From the NCBI GenBank assembly GCA_009739215.1, contig VSJF01000011.1:62001-126000 (forward strand): a stretch of 64,000 bases of DNA, written 5' to 3'. The notes beneath the pieces are model-generated. The model ran no database searches. It was not told the origin of the DNA and was given only the letters and a program-made list of their open reading frames with translations. Origin of the DNA: Floccularia luteovirens. Lineage: Eukaryota; Basidiomycota; Agaricomycetes; Agaricales; Squamanitaceae. The position numbers and the translations under genes are program-made. Positions 11,156 through 23,839 of this stretch are shown one piece after another. Numbering within the stretch: position 1 is the first letter of the stretch; each line of letters starts with the position of its first letter.

Positions 11156-13397
11156 ATGTACCTCAAATCCCCTTATCCCGACGTCCCTCCTTTGCCTGAA
11201 TGTGAACGTACACCATTTCTTCTTCGAACCGTCCAGGATCAATCACAGTGGGATGACTTTGTTTTTCACATCGACCCTGTTACGGGAGAGAAGAGAAAAT
11301 ACCGGGAATTTGTTGAGCAGGTGTATGATTTAGCAACTGCACTTAGGTGCATCCTGTCGTTGAAGGAGGGCTTGGACTGCAGTGGTGAGGATGGTGAGAT
11401 TGTCGGTATCATGAGTATGAACTGCATGGTAGGCGCCAAAGTCCACTTGTAGGGTGGATACACCAAGTGACTTATTTACCTAATAGGATTACCCGACGGT
11501 TGTTCAAGCATGTCTTGCGATTACAACTCCATTTTCATTGATTTCAGCCCATTCTACTCGATTTGAGCTGAACCATGCTCTCACAGTTCTCTAAAGTAAC
11601 CAGGCTATTTGTCCCATACCAGTTGCATAGCTGCTGTACATTCCTGTGGCCGAAGAGGTGGGACTTTCCTTGGACAGGATCTATGTAATGGGTGGGCATG
11701 CATCAGGGTATAAGAGTCTGTCGAGTATGATCGATGATGTTCGCACCAAAAGTATTCCTCGCGTCGAAGTACGGCCAGCAACGAAAAATACACTAGCCTA
11801 TCTCGTGTTCTCGAGTGGTACGAGCGGCTTGCCTAAAGGTGGTCTCCACTTGATTTTATCCATTTCGTGGATACTGAATGAAGCGACAGCTGTCATGATC
11901 TCCCATGGGAATGTTATGTACTCGCTGGGGCAAGCTATGGTTCATTCTAAAGTTTCTATGGAAGTCTATACTGTGAGTATTGATAATTGAATCGTTTGAG
12001 CAAAATGGCTGAACGAGCCGATTAGCGACAGCCAGCTCCTGGGCCAGACGGAATACCTGTGTTATTAGGATACTTACCGATGCATCATTCGTCTGGTCTA
12101 CATGGTCATTGTTTCCGGTCCCACCTTGCACCGGGGACATTGGTGATCTTATCGAAATGGGACGTTGAAACAGCGCTGCTTGCAATCCCAAAGTTAGCAC
12201 TTTGTATTCTTTTTATAGGTCTTGTCTAAATATGCCTTGTTCCGATCAGGTATAAGGTCTCGATGCTGACACTCGTTCCTTCAATGGTACATCAGCTTGT
12301 ACATCATCCCAGAATTGCACATGTAGACCTCAGCTCAGTACAGGACGTGCTTTGCGTAGCTGCATATCTACCTAAGGAGTTAGGTTTCAAACTAATCGAA
12401 TATCCTACCCACAGACTGCGCAATTTGCTGAAGGTATTTCACTCCGTATTATTTGACATACAGTAGCCTGGTTAACTTCTCATCTACTTCAGCTTATGGT
12501 TTGTCGGAAGCAGTATGTTTTCAGAGCTTTACTTGCCCTACGCACCTTACGATATACATACATAGACACTAGCTGCAATCTTGCAACCATTCCCTGGGGC
12601 CCTCGGTGGACGTTTGAAACGTATTCCTGCTTGTGCGGGAGTATTGCTTCCTGGGATGGAATGTCGCATTCTTCGGGATGATGGATCCGAAGCGGATTAT
12701 GATGAATCTGGAGAACTGTGGCTAAAAGGAGAGAATGTTGCACTTGGCTATTGGAACAATGAGAAAGCTACTGAGGAAACCTTTGTTAATGGATGGTTAC
12801 GAACTGGAGATAAATTCAAGGTGGACAAAGATGGAAATTTCTTGTAAATGTTTTCTCCGAAACTTGACATATCTTCACTGCTAAACAGTACTGACAGCTT
12901 CGCTGACCGAGCAAAAGTTTGTAATTCCAATGCAATTACGAAGCAGTTCTCAATCTATTCAATTCGTATTTTATAGGATACACTGAAAGTTTCGGGATCC
13001 CAAGTTTCACCAGTTGAAATTGAGAATGTACTGTTTGCACACCCAAAAAAGTTAATCTCAGACTGCACTGTCGCTGGAGTGAGTGGGGGCAGAACTTCAG
13101 ACGAAAGGGTTCCTCGCGCTTGGGTAGTCTTATCGGACTCAGGGCGAGCATTAGGTCCTGCAGCAGTAGTCCAGGGGCTCGATGAGTGGCATAAGGAAAA
13201 CCTCAGCAAATATAAATGGCTTAGGGGAGGAATAGAAATTTTGGATGAGGTGTGTAACTGTGTGGCTTTTGCAAAACATGAACTTTAACTCGGATTGCGT
13301 TTTGACACAGATCCCAAAGAACACAACGGGAAAAACTTTACGGAGAGTGTTGCAAGACAGTTATGAGAATGGTGTTACGGCCAAGGCGAAGCTATAG
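11156..13397 (+). CDS. AMP-dependent acyl-CoA synthetase/ligase
   Basis: ANL-superfamily enzyme that activates a carboxylic acid as acyl-AMP and passes it to CoA; substrate not predictable. Start ATG 11156 (MYLKSPYPDVPPLPE). Motifs in order: A3 LVFSSGTSGLPK, MISHGNVMYS, GYLPMHHSSGLH, A5-like YGLSEATLAA, A7 GELWLKGENVALGYW, A8 NGWLRTGDKFKVDKDGN, FADRAKDTLKVSG, and the A10 region IPKNTTGKTLRRVL with its catalytic Lys. About nine introns; the last two-thirds splice well. Three frame breaks: surplus base near 11588-11595 (before FSKVTRLFV), a +2/-1 shift near 11627-11640 (before IPVAEEVGLSLDR), and a +2/-1 shift near 12395-12420 (before QFAEAYGLSEA). A plant-like 4-coumarate:CoA-ligase-type enzyme is the closest general class. 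Confidence 0.78.
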
Positions 13398-13655
13398 TTG
13401 ACAGGGGAGAGGATTGGTACTATATACCGATGAATCCTTTGGCTTTATCACAAGCTAGGATTAAAATATTAATCACCTATCTCAATATACAGTACTACAT
13501 CGAACGATTATATTTTAACTCTGGTGATGATTAAGGATAGTCAAGTACACATATCATTGATGGGGGTCCATTGTGTGTTTGTAAATGTTTATAATCTCGC
13601 TGATATCGACCATGTGACCAACCATTTATGTTTTAAGATTGTCATTGAGCAGCCC

Positions 13656-14247
13656 ATGGCAACTGATTTCAGTGGTATGTTTTCTCCAAGTTCTACAATT
13701 AATCAATCAATCAACTCCATTTCATGATAGAGCCTAGTCGTGCTGCCGAATTTTACGGTTTCGTTGCATGGACCTCTACTTCCTTCCTATTCATTCTTTA
13801 CATTCTATGGGCTCTCTTACCAGACGAATACATTGTATGGTGTGGTGTCACTTACTACCCTAACCGGTGGGTACCCTATTTTCCATTTACATAACGAACA
13901 ACTAAGAAAGAACAGCGAATGGGCGGTTTTAGTACCAGCTTGGTCAATCGTTACGATTATCCTCACGTACATTACCTATTGGGCGCTCGCTATACGATCA
14001 ACTCCTGCTTTTGACGAAATGCGCACAATTTGTGGTTCGTGATCATGCAAATTCGTTCAATCCTGACTACTTATTTCTAGTAGATAGTCGCTCTATGCTA
14101 CCCCGCAGTGACGCATCTGATGTTTATCTCGAGGCCGCAGAGTCCAAAACTGTTCCCACACTCTGTGACGTACCGATAGGTCTAGTCAATCGCGTTCTCT
14201 ATGCACGAAAAGACACACCTGTGTTTGTCAATGCCCAAGGGCAATGA
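13656..14247 (+). CDS. GPI N-acetylglucosaminyltransferase subunit P (PIG-P)
   Basis: Small ER membrane subunit of the complex that makes GlcNAc-PI, the first step of GPI-anchor synthesis. Four exons (13656-13674, 13731-13866, 13907-14034, 14081-14247) join in one frame to 149 codons. The family signature is complete: RAAEFYGFVAWTST, a first membrane span ending LWALLPDEYIVW, GVTYYPNR, then EWAVLVPAWSIVTIILTYITY (second span) and the C-terminal DVPIGLVNRVLY. Length and two-span layout are normal for PIG-P. The 5' half is duplicated at 17765-18120, where it is dead. No frame problem, in contrast to the genes to its left. Confidence 0.9.
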
Positions 14248-15016
14248 TTGGATCAGATAACGTGCTTCACCCAGGACTCTAACGTGGCCGCAAAACAAAA
14301 AACAGATGTTATACAATTTAACATATCCTAAAGAAGGATGTGATATAAACTGGCACTGCTTAGCACTGAACTGGCACCTGGCTGAAGAATAGGTTGATCT
14401 GACTTAGGCATCGTTCGAAGCGGAATAAGGATCTAGGCGCATCTGTAAAAATCTTTTGTCAGCCCTAATCCGTGGTATAGCTTTCACCACAACACGCACT
14501 ACGGAAAGTGTTTTCATAACATAACTCATGGCCTGGCGTATGGGACAATGTAACTCAAATTCTCCATGCGGTCAGGGTGCGGAGAGTTGGTGTGATATGT
14601 GTTAGGGAGGGGATATGAGGAGAAATATATGTAATGATCATTGAATCTAAGTATTTCCATTAGGAGAATGGGGATTGCAACATCCTGAAACGGGATTCTG
14701 GGTTGAAAATTGGACATTTGAATTGTTTGACGCCGATATAATGAAACATGCAATATTCTACGTTGGCGCCAACATTAAAGAAGAGGTCGTGTTATAACGT
14801 ACCAGACTGTCACTAAATACACCTAGTGCTCATGAGGCCGGAGCAATGTTTATCATGATTGTTAAATGAGAGGCGTGCAGAGCACGGTTAGCCAAGTGCG
14901 GTTAATACGTGGGTACAGTGCCTTGGATAGATATTCTCAAAACTTGAAGGTCTGCCAGAGATTTGCCAATCCTGCTAGATACTCAGATCAGCTACAAACT
15001 CAACTAATATCCTCAC
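14248..15016. other. Intergenic, PIG-P / P450 copy A; duplicated sequence
   Basis: Non-coding, convergent 3' flanks. From about 14341 it is recognisably similar to 20580-21492, the flank of the second P450, with indels; the similarity rises to near identity towards the P450 stop codon. Confidence 0.55.
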
Positions 15017-17365
15017 TTATGATTCTCTTTTAATCAAGGAGACAGGTACACACGACAATCCTAAGGTCAAGGCAGAGACAGGATTTAACACCCTCCTGCC
15101 CCATTCCTCTCGTGTTTCCCCCTCCATCAAAAGGGGTTCAATGCGCCAGTCTCGCAACACCATAGTAAGGAAGCATACGGCCTCTGTGATGGCGAATTTG
15201 CGGCCTATACACGATCGTGGTCCTGAAATGGCAATATCAGCAGGTAAGCATAAGCCAACATTCATGAACTTACCAACACCAAAAGCAGGCAATGCTTCTG
15301 AATCATGGACCATACCATACCATCGAGATGGATCAAAACTTTCAGGATTTTTGAAGTAACGAGGATTGCGGTCTTGGTATTTGTGTTGGCTAGTTTTGAC
15401 TACTCATCCAGGAAGTAGGACTTACGAATTGCAATCATGTCAACTAGAATCTGACAATAAAATAGCACGAACTCTTAGCAAGCCGGCATCTTCGAATGAT
15501 ATCATCCGTGGAACTCACCTCTGTGCCTTTCGTCACTGGAAGTAATGTGGTTCCTTCTTGACCCAAAGGATTCGGTATCTTCAGAACCACATCCTCCTTT
15601 GCTGAGCGATTCAAACAATAAGCAGGGGCTGAATCGATCCTAAATAAGTGGGAGGTACAAAATAAACATCATCATACTCACGATGTAGACGTAATGTTTC
15701 AAAGAATACAGCAATCACTTTATCAAGTCTCGAAAAATCACCAAATTCCTATAAATAAAGGCGCATTCAGTTTTCCTTGGTTGTGAAACAGTAAACATGC
15801 ATACAGGATCTCGCTCTTTGCCCACGATGGCATTGATTTGTTCATAAATCTCGTCTTGATATTTGGGATGGAGACTCAGAAATGCGAATGTTGCAGTTAG
15901 GGCATTAGCTGTGGTTTCTAGTGGTGCAACTTGTTAGTATATATATCCTCTATGTAAATTAATATTCCCTTACCATGACCGGCTAACAGTGTGATAAAGA
16001 TATTCCCAACCTAGATGGGATAGATCATACCATTACTTGTTATATATCAGATGACATTTATGATAAAGAAAAATACCAGTTCATCATCATTCAATTGGTA
16101 TTTGGTATCTTCGAGTTGGTTTGCTTGTACCAGCGTGGTGAACACGTCAGCATCCTTTGTCTCCAGGAATTCGTCTGCATGACGACCACGTATTTCAGCT
16201 TTTTTTTCTTCAGCTCGAGTATGCATCAAATGCATGAGGTGCTCATTTGCGGAGTAGATTGGTCGCAGGCTACATTGAATATACATCAGAAACAAGAATT
16301 CTGAGGACTTATACATTGATGATACCTTGGAATCAAACGCTGAACCCATTTAGGAACAGTCAACACGATTAGAAAAGATGAAGTGGTGACATGCAGAGCT
16401 TGTTGCAAAGACATGGAACCATCTGCTTCAACAGCAGGATCATCCCAATTGAAATTGAATCCAAAACAGCATTTCCCTATGGTAAACAACGCAGTCTGGA
16501 GTATGAAAGAAATTTTATTGTTATCCGTGGACAAGAATAGCTGTGAACTGTGAACCTTACTTTGAAAGTGATATCTCTAACATTTTGTATGTCAATCCTT
16601 TTCATATCTGTCCAACATTCTGTTGATACCATATCATGGTACGTAGCCATGGTCTTGCTCCATACAGTTTTATATCTATCACGTATTAAATCTAATAAAA
16701 CCATTACAGACTGTTCACTTACAATGTATTAGTGAATGCAGGGCCCATAATATGCCGATGCCTCCTCCAAACTTCACCCTCCGCTGCGAATAGGTTCATA
16801 CCCCAAAGTCTGTCATCATAATTAGACCCAAAAATTGTCACATAATCGGAAGTCAATATACTAACCCCAGAGATTCCGTAGCAGATACAGATTTAATGTA
16901 ACCGGCCTTGTAACCACCTCCAAGGATTTGCCTAGCCACCTCTAAATTCGACGTTGAAATGGTAGGTTTTCCCCATATGAAAGGTACGAATGCTATGGTT
17001 TCCGCCCCATATTTCTTATAGACTGGAATAATATAGTAGAAGTTGGAAGAAATTAGGTGCAGAGAAACTCACGATTTTTGCGCCAGGTCCATGCATATGA
17101 AATGCCAGGGTTCCACCAGCTTGTAGGGAATATTGCCCCAGGTGGTTCGAATGGCGAAAATGGGACGCGCATGCCTGGTATGTATCCTACAGCCTATAAT
17201 CATCTGATGAGCAAATTTTGCAATTCGCAGGAATCCATAACTCACTCGTAACCCACGAAACATTTTCAGCACCATGGAAGCCAGAAGAACAGATACTACA
17301 GTGAACAGGATGGATAGTAAACCATTGTTGGCTGCACCAACTTGGTTGTTTGCGTTCCAGGTCAT
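15017..17365 (-). CDS. Cytochrome P450, copy A
   Basis: Microsomal haem-thiolate monooxygenase. Start at 17365 (MTWNANNQVGAANNG) leads into a membrane anchor (LLSILFTVVSVLLASMVL) and a Pro-rich hinge (PGMRVPFSPFEPPGAIFP). Further on: WGKPTISTSNLEVARQILGG, C-helix WRRHRHIMGPAF, I-helix AGHETTANAL, K-helix ETLRL, PERF-type FDPSRWYG, and the haem loop FGVGPRSCIGRK with the Cys ligand. About twelve introns of 45-60 nt all keep frame, so the enzyme should be complete at about 530 aa. One intron splits the haem loop (FGVG|PRSCIG). Copy B at 21493-23839 is nearly identical. Substrate unknown; the long proline-rich hinge is typical of basidiomycete P450s of secondary metabolism or detoxification. Confidence 0.9.
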
Positions 17366-17764
17366 TGTGGTCTCAATAAAACCATAAACCGTTGAAAGGA
17401 CTTTCTAAGGCCTTGTACATACAGTTGCACAAAACTCTCACTTCCCCATATGCCAATTTTTTTTTAAAATTTGCTCATAAATTTTTGATATCTTTCAGAT
17501 AATTTTAGATAAATATATGTGATAAGTGCTTGATAATCTGTCGGGTGGCTCTGGAGCTGAATAATCAGTATGTATCATCAGGCTCTCCAATGGAACATCA
17601 ATCCACACAGTTATCCAGCCTGCACAGATGGACTTGGAATATATCTCTGGAGCTCATACAAGAGATTAACAATGACTCCAGTGATGGTGAAACTGTACCA
17701 TTACACCAAAACCACTACTTTTTGATCTACTTACAAATTGGCATTGTTGCAATCACAGCTATTG
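17366..17764. other. Spacer between duplicated blocks
   Basis: About 400 bp upstream of P450 copy A, so it includes that promoter; AT-rich (17450-17530). No supported gene. Confidence 0.4.
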
Positions 17765-18120
17765 CATGTGTGTTTGTAAAAGTTTATAATTGCCGTTATC
17801 GACCATGTGACTCCAAATTTATGTTTTAAGTGACGCTTTAAGATTTTATCGAGCAGCCCATGGTAACTGATTTCAGTAGTATGGTTTCTCCAAGTTCTAC
17901 ATAAATCAACTTCATTTCTCGATAGAGCCCAGTCGTGCTGCCGAATTTTACGGTTTTGTTGCATGGACCTCTACTTCCTTCCTATTCATTCTTTACATTC
18001 TATGAGCTCTCTTACCAGACGAATTGTATGGTGTGGTGTCACTTACTATCCTAACCAGTGGGTATCCCTGTTTCCATATTACATAACGAAAAACTAAGAA
18101 AGAACAGTGAATGGGCGTGA
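17765..18120 (+). pseudogene. PIG-P fragment, truncated
   Basis: Copy of the PIG-P upstream region and first two exons (ATG at 17860). It reads RAAEFYGFVAWTSTSFLFIL as in the intact gene, then TGG has become TGA at 18003-18005, and a 4-bp deletion follows in the DEYIVW codons. The similarity stops near 18120, so the second membrane span and C-terminus are missing. Clearly non-coding now; a by-product of the P450 block duplication. Confidence 0.88.
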
Positions 18121-18746
18121 TTTTAAGAATCAATACATACTTTCTACGGTTAGAGCGTGGTTCGAATACATCGGGGAGGTAGACTCTGAGAGCGACACAG
18201 TACTCACCTCTCCTCATAAATCGGACCACAGATAAATTTAGCTGCCAATTTGAAGTTGAGTTTGTTAGAATCATTTTTCCTTTGTTAACAATAAGTTGAA
18301 GCTAAACCTTCAAATTCAAAAATCTTGACATTTTGATTGGGCAGTCGACGATTCAGACTTGCAGTAGTCTCGGCTGCTATAGACAAAATACTTGATTACA
18401 TGCCATATGGCTAAGTAAAAATTGCTCGCTACGAGTAAGTTTCCAAATATAGAACTGCAAACAGTAATGTGGGTCATTTTGGCAATTGCAACATGTTATA
18501 GTATAGAGTAAATATTAGAAACATGCTGAACAAAATCTGTCTAATCAGTCACCGAGTTTGAATCAATTATATAAGGACTGAAGTTAGCATTTCGGATTTA
18601 TGCGCCAAATCTGCATTTCATTATTATACAACTAACACTGATTCAATGTATTTGTCACAACCACAAGAATTGAACTATATATTGATCTAACCAATTGTCC
18701 AATTACTTGATGTATGTGGGTGCTGAGACAAAGATGCTGTAATACA
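18121..18746. other. Intergenic inside copy B, no gene seen
   Basis: AT-rich DNA without counterpart in copy A. No supported frame, repeat or RNA. Confidence 0.4.
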
Positions 18747-20422
18747 TCAAACTTTGAGACTTGACGATAGTTTATGGAGAAGGTTCCACCTTATTATCAT
18801 TTTGATATACTCATCCTTCTTTTGAACTTCAGCTTCCGATCTTTGTGCCTTCTGCATGTATTCTCGTTCTTTTGCATTTAATGGCTGCTGGACCTGGGAA
18901 GAAGGCAAACTTAGTATATTATGACAACTGCTTGATTAATTGAACACTGACATTTGCGTTGAACTTGGCCCGGTCAGCTTTAAACTCCTCCTCAACCGCT
19001 TCATAGTCACCCAGATTTTGAATAAAAACTCTATCAAACTTTCCTTGTTTATTATTCTTCATCCCGATATCTTCGACGTGATCGTACAGTGATCCCAGAA
19101 CCTTCGTAACCATTGTCGCGAACCAAAAGCATTGATAATGCAAGGTTTGATAATATGGCGCATGTTTATGAACAGTAAAGGCGAGAACAGCCAGATCAGA
19201 CAATGTAGGATGGCGATCAACCTGTTCATGATTGAACCTTACTGTTTGAATGAGTTCATCGTCATTAGGAGTTTCATGTATACCTCGCACGTGATCTTGG
19301 GCACAAAGGCAGTCCGCAATTGGGACAATGATACCTTTTTCAGATGTGAGACTTGTCGATTCGTCAATATGTCGGTCGAAGCGTAGATACCGATAGGGTG
19401 ACCCTGGGGAGAATATAGCATGAACCGAAGCTAGTAAATATTTGTGCTGGGACTTTTGCTTGCTGTAAATTCGAAGTTGATGAATCCTAAGTTGACTGAC
19501 AGCCAAAACTTGTTCCTCCTTCTCTTTCTCCTCTGTTTGGGCGGTCTGCAAGATATGCATATATGTCTCCACATCCATTGGTAGTTCAGGGAACACTTTA
19601 GCTTGAAATTGCCCCTGGATCGTCTGATGGTCATCTGAAACCCGGTCCTGAACTTTTTCATAGTTATCCGTGGCCTGGTCCTGAACCTTCTCATAGTCAC
19701 CCGAAGACTGCTTCTGACCTCACCGACAATCAGAATATGACAAGAACTCAGCATAACAAACATCACATACCCATTTATTGAAGTTGTCCGTATATTTCTT
19801 GATGATTTCGAGAGTGTCATTCTGATCTCCTGGCATGACTCGGGTACTGAACCACTTCTCGCCATGTTCTTCAATCTCCTCCTCTGACACATCCTGCACA
19901 TAATCGTATTTTCCCTTCAGCACAGCTATCAACGCAGCCGAATAAAAGTAGCACTGTTTCTTCAGGGTTTCGTATTCCGAAGCATGTTGGTCGACAGTTA
20001 AAGACAATAAAGCTAGATCCGACAGACGGAGTAGTTTATCACTATCCCGTATAAGCGAGCTGGGGCTATAAGCCCCGAGACGTATGAGATCCTCCGGGAA
20101 TTCGTCCGTAAGGATGGTAGAATCTAGTATATTGGAGCTACTATGGGAAGCATGGCTTACGCCATTCCAGAAATCCCCCTCCTTCTCCCCGGTACATTCG
20201 ATAGAATATCTCTCCAAGCGCAGGAAGAGGGGTTTTCGCTCTGGAAATTCCATCTGGGCCACACATTCATGTTTTGGCTCTTTTGGTCTGACCGCAGAAG
20301 ATAACTTTTTGGACTTGAATCGAATTGAGTTCCCTGCTCTTGCTGTTTGCGCCGTTTTGGACGCTAACCTTGGAGGGGAACAAGCAGAGGCGGCCTTTTT
20401 TGTAGAAGTACTTTCGAGACAT
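18747..20422 (-). CDS. Two-unit protein of unknown function
   Basis: I do not recognise a characterised homologue. Start MSRK at 20422, a 43-nt intron, then a basic Ser/Lys-rich segment, and two copies of the same unit: SDLALLSLTVDQHASEYETL with KKQCYFYSAALIAVLKGKYD, and SDLAVLAFTVHKHAPYYQTL with HYQCFWFATMVTKVLGSLYD. The pattern D-L-A-x-L-[AS]-[FL]-T-V-x-x-H-A...QC[YF][WF] resembles unnamed mushroom-specific proteins. Between them lies a short Asp/Gln-rich repeat (YEKVQDQATDNYEKVQDRV). The C-terminus is charged and probably helical (NAKEREYMQKAQRSEAEVQK). All exons join in frame and stop at 18747. It sits in DNA inserted between the pseudo-PIG-P and P450 copy B and has no copy in block A. 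Confidence 0.65.
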
Positions 20423-21492
20423 GTGTAAGTTAGCTTAGGTTCAACTGGTGCAGTTATTTACGATGTTCCAGCAGCTGGCTATATAACTAGATGCAATGAG
20501 GTGGAATGGCGTCTGTGGTATTGAGCTCAATAGTTATTGTACAACGTGCTTGATCCAGGTTCTAGTGAGAACAACAGTTGTGATATAAACTGGCGCTACT
20601 TAGCACTCAATTTCCCAGTAGCATAGCCATGATTTGGAAGATAGGTTGAGCTGATTTGGGCACTTGTTCGAATTGGAACAAGGACTGTGACAATTTTCTG
20701 CATTATCCACCTTAATGGGTGTAGGCGCATGTGTAAAAATAGCTTGTTCGTCCTATTCGTGTGTGAAAGGACGTAACTCGAATTCTCCAGTAGGGTCAAA
20801 GTGCGGAGAGATGGTGTGATGTGTGCTGGGGCAAGGGGGTAAGGAGAAAGATGTCCGTAATGATCGATGATCATTGAACCTAAGTATTCCATTAGGAAAG
20901 AAGGGGCTGCAATATCCTGGTAGTATTTGTGTGTCTAAAACAAGTAGAAACGGGACTCTGCTTGAACAATTGATAATTGAATCGTGTGTGACGCCGATAC
21001 TCTGCATTAATGAAACATGCAAATTTGATTCCTGCGTTAACGCCAATGCTAAAGAAGATGCCGTGTGATAACGTGCCAGTATTGTATTCCCTAGATTGTC
21101 ACCACATACACTCAGTGCTCCATGAGGCCAGAGCAATATTGATTGTGATTGTTATATGAGCGTTTATATTCTCTGTCGACTGTGTGCCAGATAACGCCAT
21201 AAGAGTGAATTGCTGAAAACTTGAGCGAACGAGGTAGACATGCTTTGTATACTAGTCCTCGGGATTATTATCTTCTCCAAATACCTAATCACATCAACCC
21301 ATCCAGAGCGGTCCGTGATTATCAAAATATTACACGGCCAGACCTGGGAGCCACCTGTGAGGCGTGCAGAGCAAAATTAGCCAAGTGCAGTCAAGACCCC
21401 TGCCTTGGATAGATGTTCTCAAAAGGTCTACCGGGAAATTGCCAATCCTGCTAGATACTCAGATCAGCTACAAACTCAACTAATATCCTCAC
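20423..21492. repeat. Non-coding flank of P450 copy B, duplicated
   Basis: Counterpart of about 14341-15016, with several indels. No gene seen. Confidence 0.5.
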
Positions 21493-23839
21493 TTATGATT
21501 CTCTTTTAATCAAGGAGACAGGTACACACGACAATCCTAAGGTCAAGGCAGAGACAGGATTTAACACCCTCCTGCCCCATTCCTCTCGTGTTTCCCCCTC
21601 CATCAAAAGGGGTTCAATGCGCCAGTCTCGCAACACCATAGTAAGGAAGCATACGGCCTCTGTGATGGCGAATTTGCGGCCTATACACGATCGTGGTCCT
21701 GAAATGGCAATATCAGCAGGTAAGCATAAGCCAACATTCATGAACTTACCAACACCAAAAGCAGGCAATGCTTCTGAATCATGGACCATACCATACCATC
21801 GAGATGGATCAAAACTTTCAGGATTTTTGAAGTAACGAGGATTGCGGTCTTGGTATTTGTGTTGGCTAGTTTTGACTACTCATCAGGAAGCAGGACTTAC
21901 GAATTGCAATCATGTCAACTAGAGTCTGACAATAAAATGACACGAACTCTTAGCAAGCCAGCATCTTTGAATGATATCACCCGTGAAAATCACCTGTGTG
22001 CCTTTCGTCACTGGAAGTAACGTCGTTCCTTCTTGACCCAAAGGATTCGGTATCTTCAGAACCACATCCTCCTTTGCGCAGCGATTCAAAACATAAGCAG
22101 GGGCTGAATCGATCCTAAATAAGTGGGAGGTACAAAATAAACATCATCATACTCACGATGTAGACGTAGTGTTTCAAAGAATACAGCGATCACTTTATCA
22201 AGTTTCGAAAAATCACCAAATTCCTATAAATAAAGGCGCATTCAGTTTTCCTTGGTTGTGAAACAGTAAAAATCCATACAGGATCTCGCTCTTTGCCCAC
22301 GATGGCATTGATTTGTTCATAAATCTCGTCTTGATATTTGGGATGGAGACTCAGAAATGCGAATGTTGCAGTTAGGGCATTAGCTGTGGTTTCTAGTGGT
22401 GCAACTTGTTAGTATATATCCTCTATGTAAATTAATATTCCCTTACCATGACCGGCTAACAGTGTGATAAAGATATTCCCAACCTAGATGGGATAGATCA
22501 TACCATTACTTGTTATATATCAGATGACATTCACGATAAAGAAAAATACCAGTTCATCATCATTCAATTTGTATTTGGTATCTTCGAGTTGGTTTGCTTG
22601 TACCAGCGTGGTGAACACGTCAGCATCCTTTGTCTCCAGGAATTCGTCTGCATGACGACCACGTATTTCAGCTTTTTTTTCTTCAGCTCGAGTACGCATC
22701 AAATGCATGAGATGCTCGTTTGTTGAATAGATTGGTCGCAGGCTACATTGAATATGTATCAGAAACAAGCACATATTCTGAGGATTTATGCATTAATGAT
22801 ACCTTGGAACTAAACGCTGAATCAATTTAGGAACAGTCAAAACGATTAGAAAAGATGAAGAGGTGACATGCAGAGCTTCTTGCAAAGACACGGAACCATC
22901 TGCTTCAACAGCAGGATCATCCCAATTGAAATTGAATCCAAAACAGCATTTCCCTACAGTGGACAAAGCGGTCTGGAGTGTGAAGAAATTCATTTTATCC
23001 GCAGACAAGAATAACTGTGGAACTGGGATCCTTACTTTGAAAGTGATATCTTTAACATTTTGTATGTCAATCCTTTTCATATCTGTCCAACGTTCTGTTG
23101 ATACCATATCATGGTACGTAGCCATGGTCTTGCTCCATACAGTTTTATATCTATCACGTATTAAATCTAATAAAACATTACAGACTGCTCACTTACAATG
23201 TATTAGTGAATGCAGGGCTCATAATATGCCGATGCCTCTTCCAAACTTCACCCTCCGCTGTGAATAGGTTCATACCCCAAAGTCTGTCATCATAATTAGA
23301 CCCAAAAATTGTCACATAATCGGAAGTCAATATACTAACCCCAGAGATTCTGCAGCAGATACAGGTTTAATGTAACCGGCCTTGTAACCACCTCCAAGGA
23401 TTTGCCTAGCCACCTCTAAATTTGATGTTGAGATTGTAGGTTTTCCCCATATGAAAGGTACGAATGCTATCGTTTCCGCCCCGTATTTCTTATAAACTGG
23501 AATAATATAGTAGAAGTTGCAGGAAATTATGTGCAGAGAAACTCACGATTTTTGCGCCAGGTCCATGCATATGAAATGCCAGGGTTCCACCAGCTTGTAG
23601 GGAATATTGCCCCAGGTGGTTCGAATGGCGAAAATGGGACGCGCATGCCCGGTATGTATCCTACAGCCTATAATCATCTGATGAACAAAATTTGCAATTC
23701 GCAGGAATCCATAACTCACTCGTAACCCACGAAACATTTTCAGCAACATAGAAGCCAAGAGAACAGACGTTACAGCGAACAGGATGGATAACAAACCATT
23801 GTTGGCTGCACCAACTTGGTTGTTTGCGTTCCAGGTCAT
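21493..23839 (-). CDS. Cytochrome P450, copy B
   Basis: Tandem paralogue of copy A. The same start (MTWNANNQVGAANNG), anchor, hinge, AGHETT, ETLRL, FDPSRWYG and FGVGPRSCIGRK are present and in frame. The last 98 codons shown in one exon read are identical at protein level to copy A; differences gather in the middle (for example LIQRLVPRYH against WVQRLIPRYH, VSLQEALHVTSS against MSLQQALHVTTS). Introns are also nearly identical, which points to a recent duplication or gene conversion. The sequence upstream of the ATG differs from copy A beyond about 50 bp, so expression may differ. Confidence 0.9.

Larger units (their letters stand above)
13570..17400. repeat. Segmental duplication, copy A (PIG-P plus P450)
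   Basis: Copy A of a two-gene block. Its 5' part (13570-13925) matches 17765-18120 and its 3' part (about 14341-17400) matches about 20580-23890, in the same order and orientation. The P450 last exon and its introns are almost identical between copies. Confidence 0.8.

Noticed and set aside
18145..18175. A tRNA B-box-like GGTTCGAATAC
   Set aside because: No matching A box or cloverleaf could be drawn around it.
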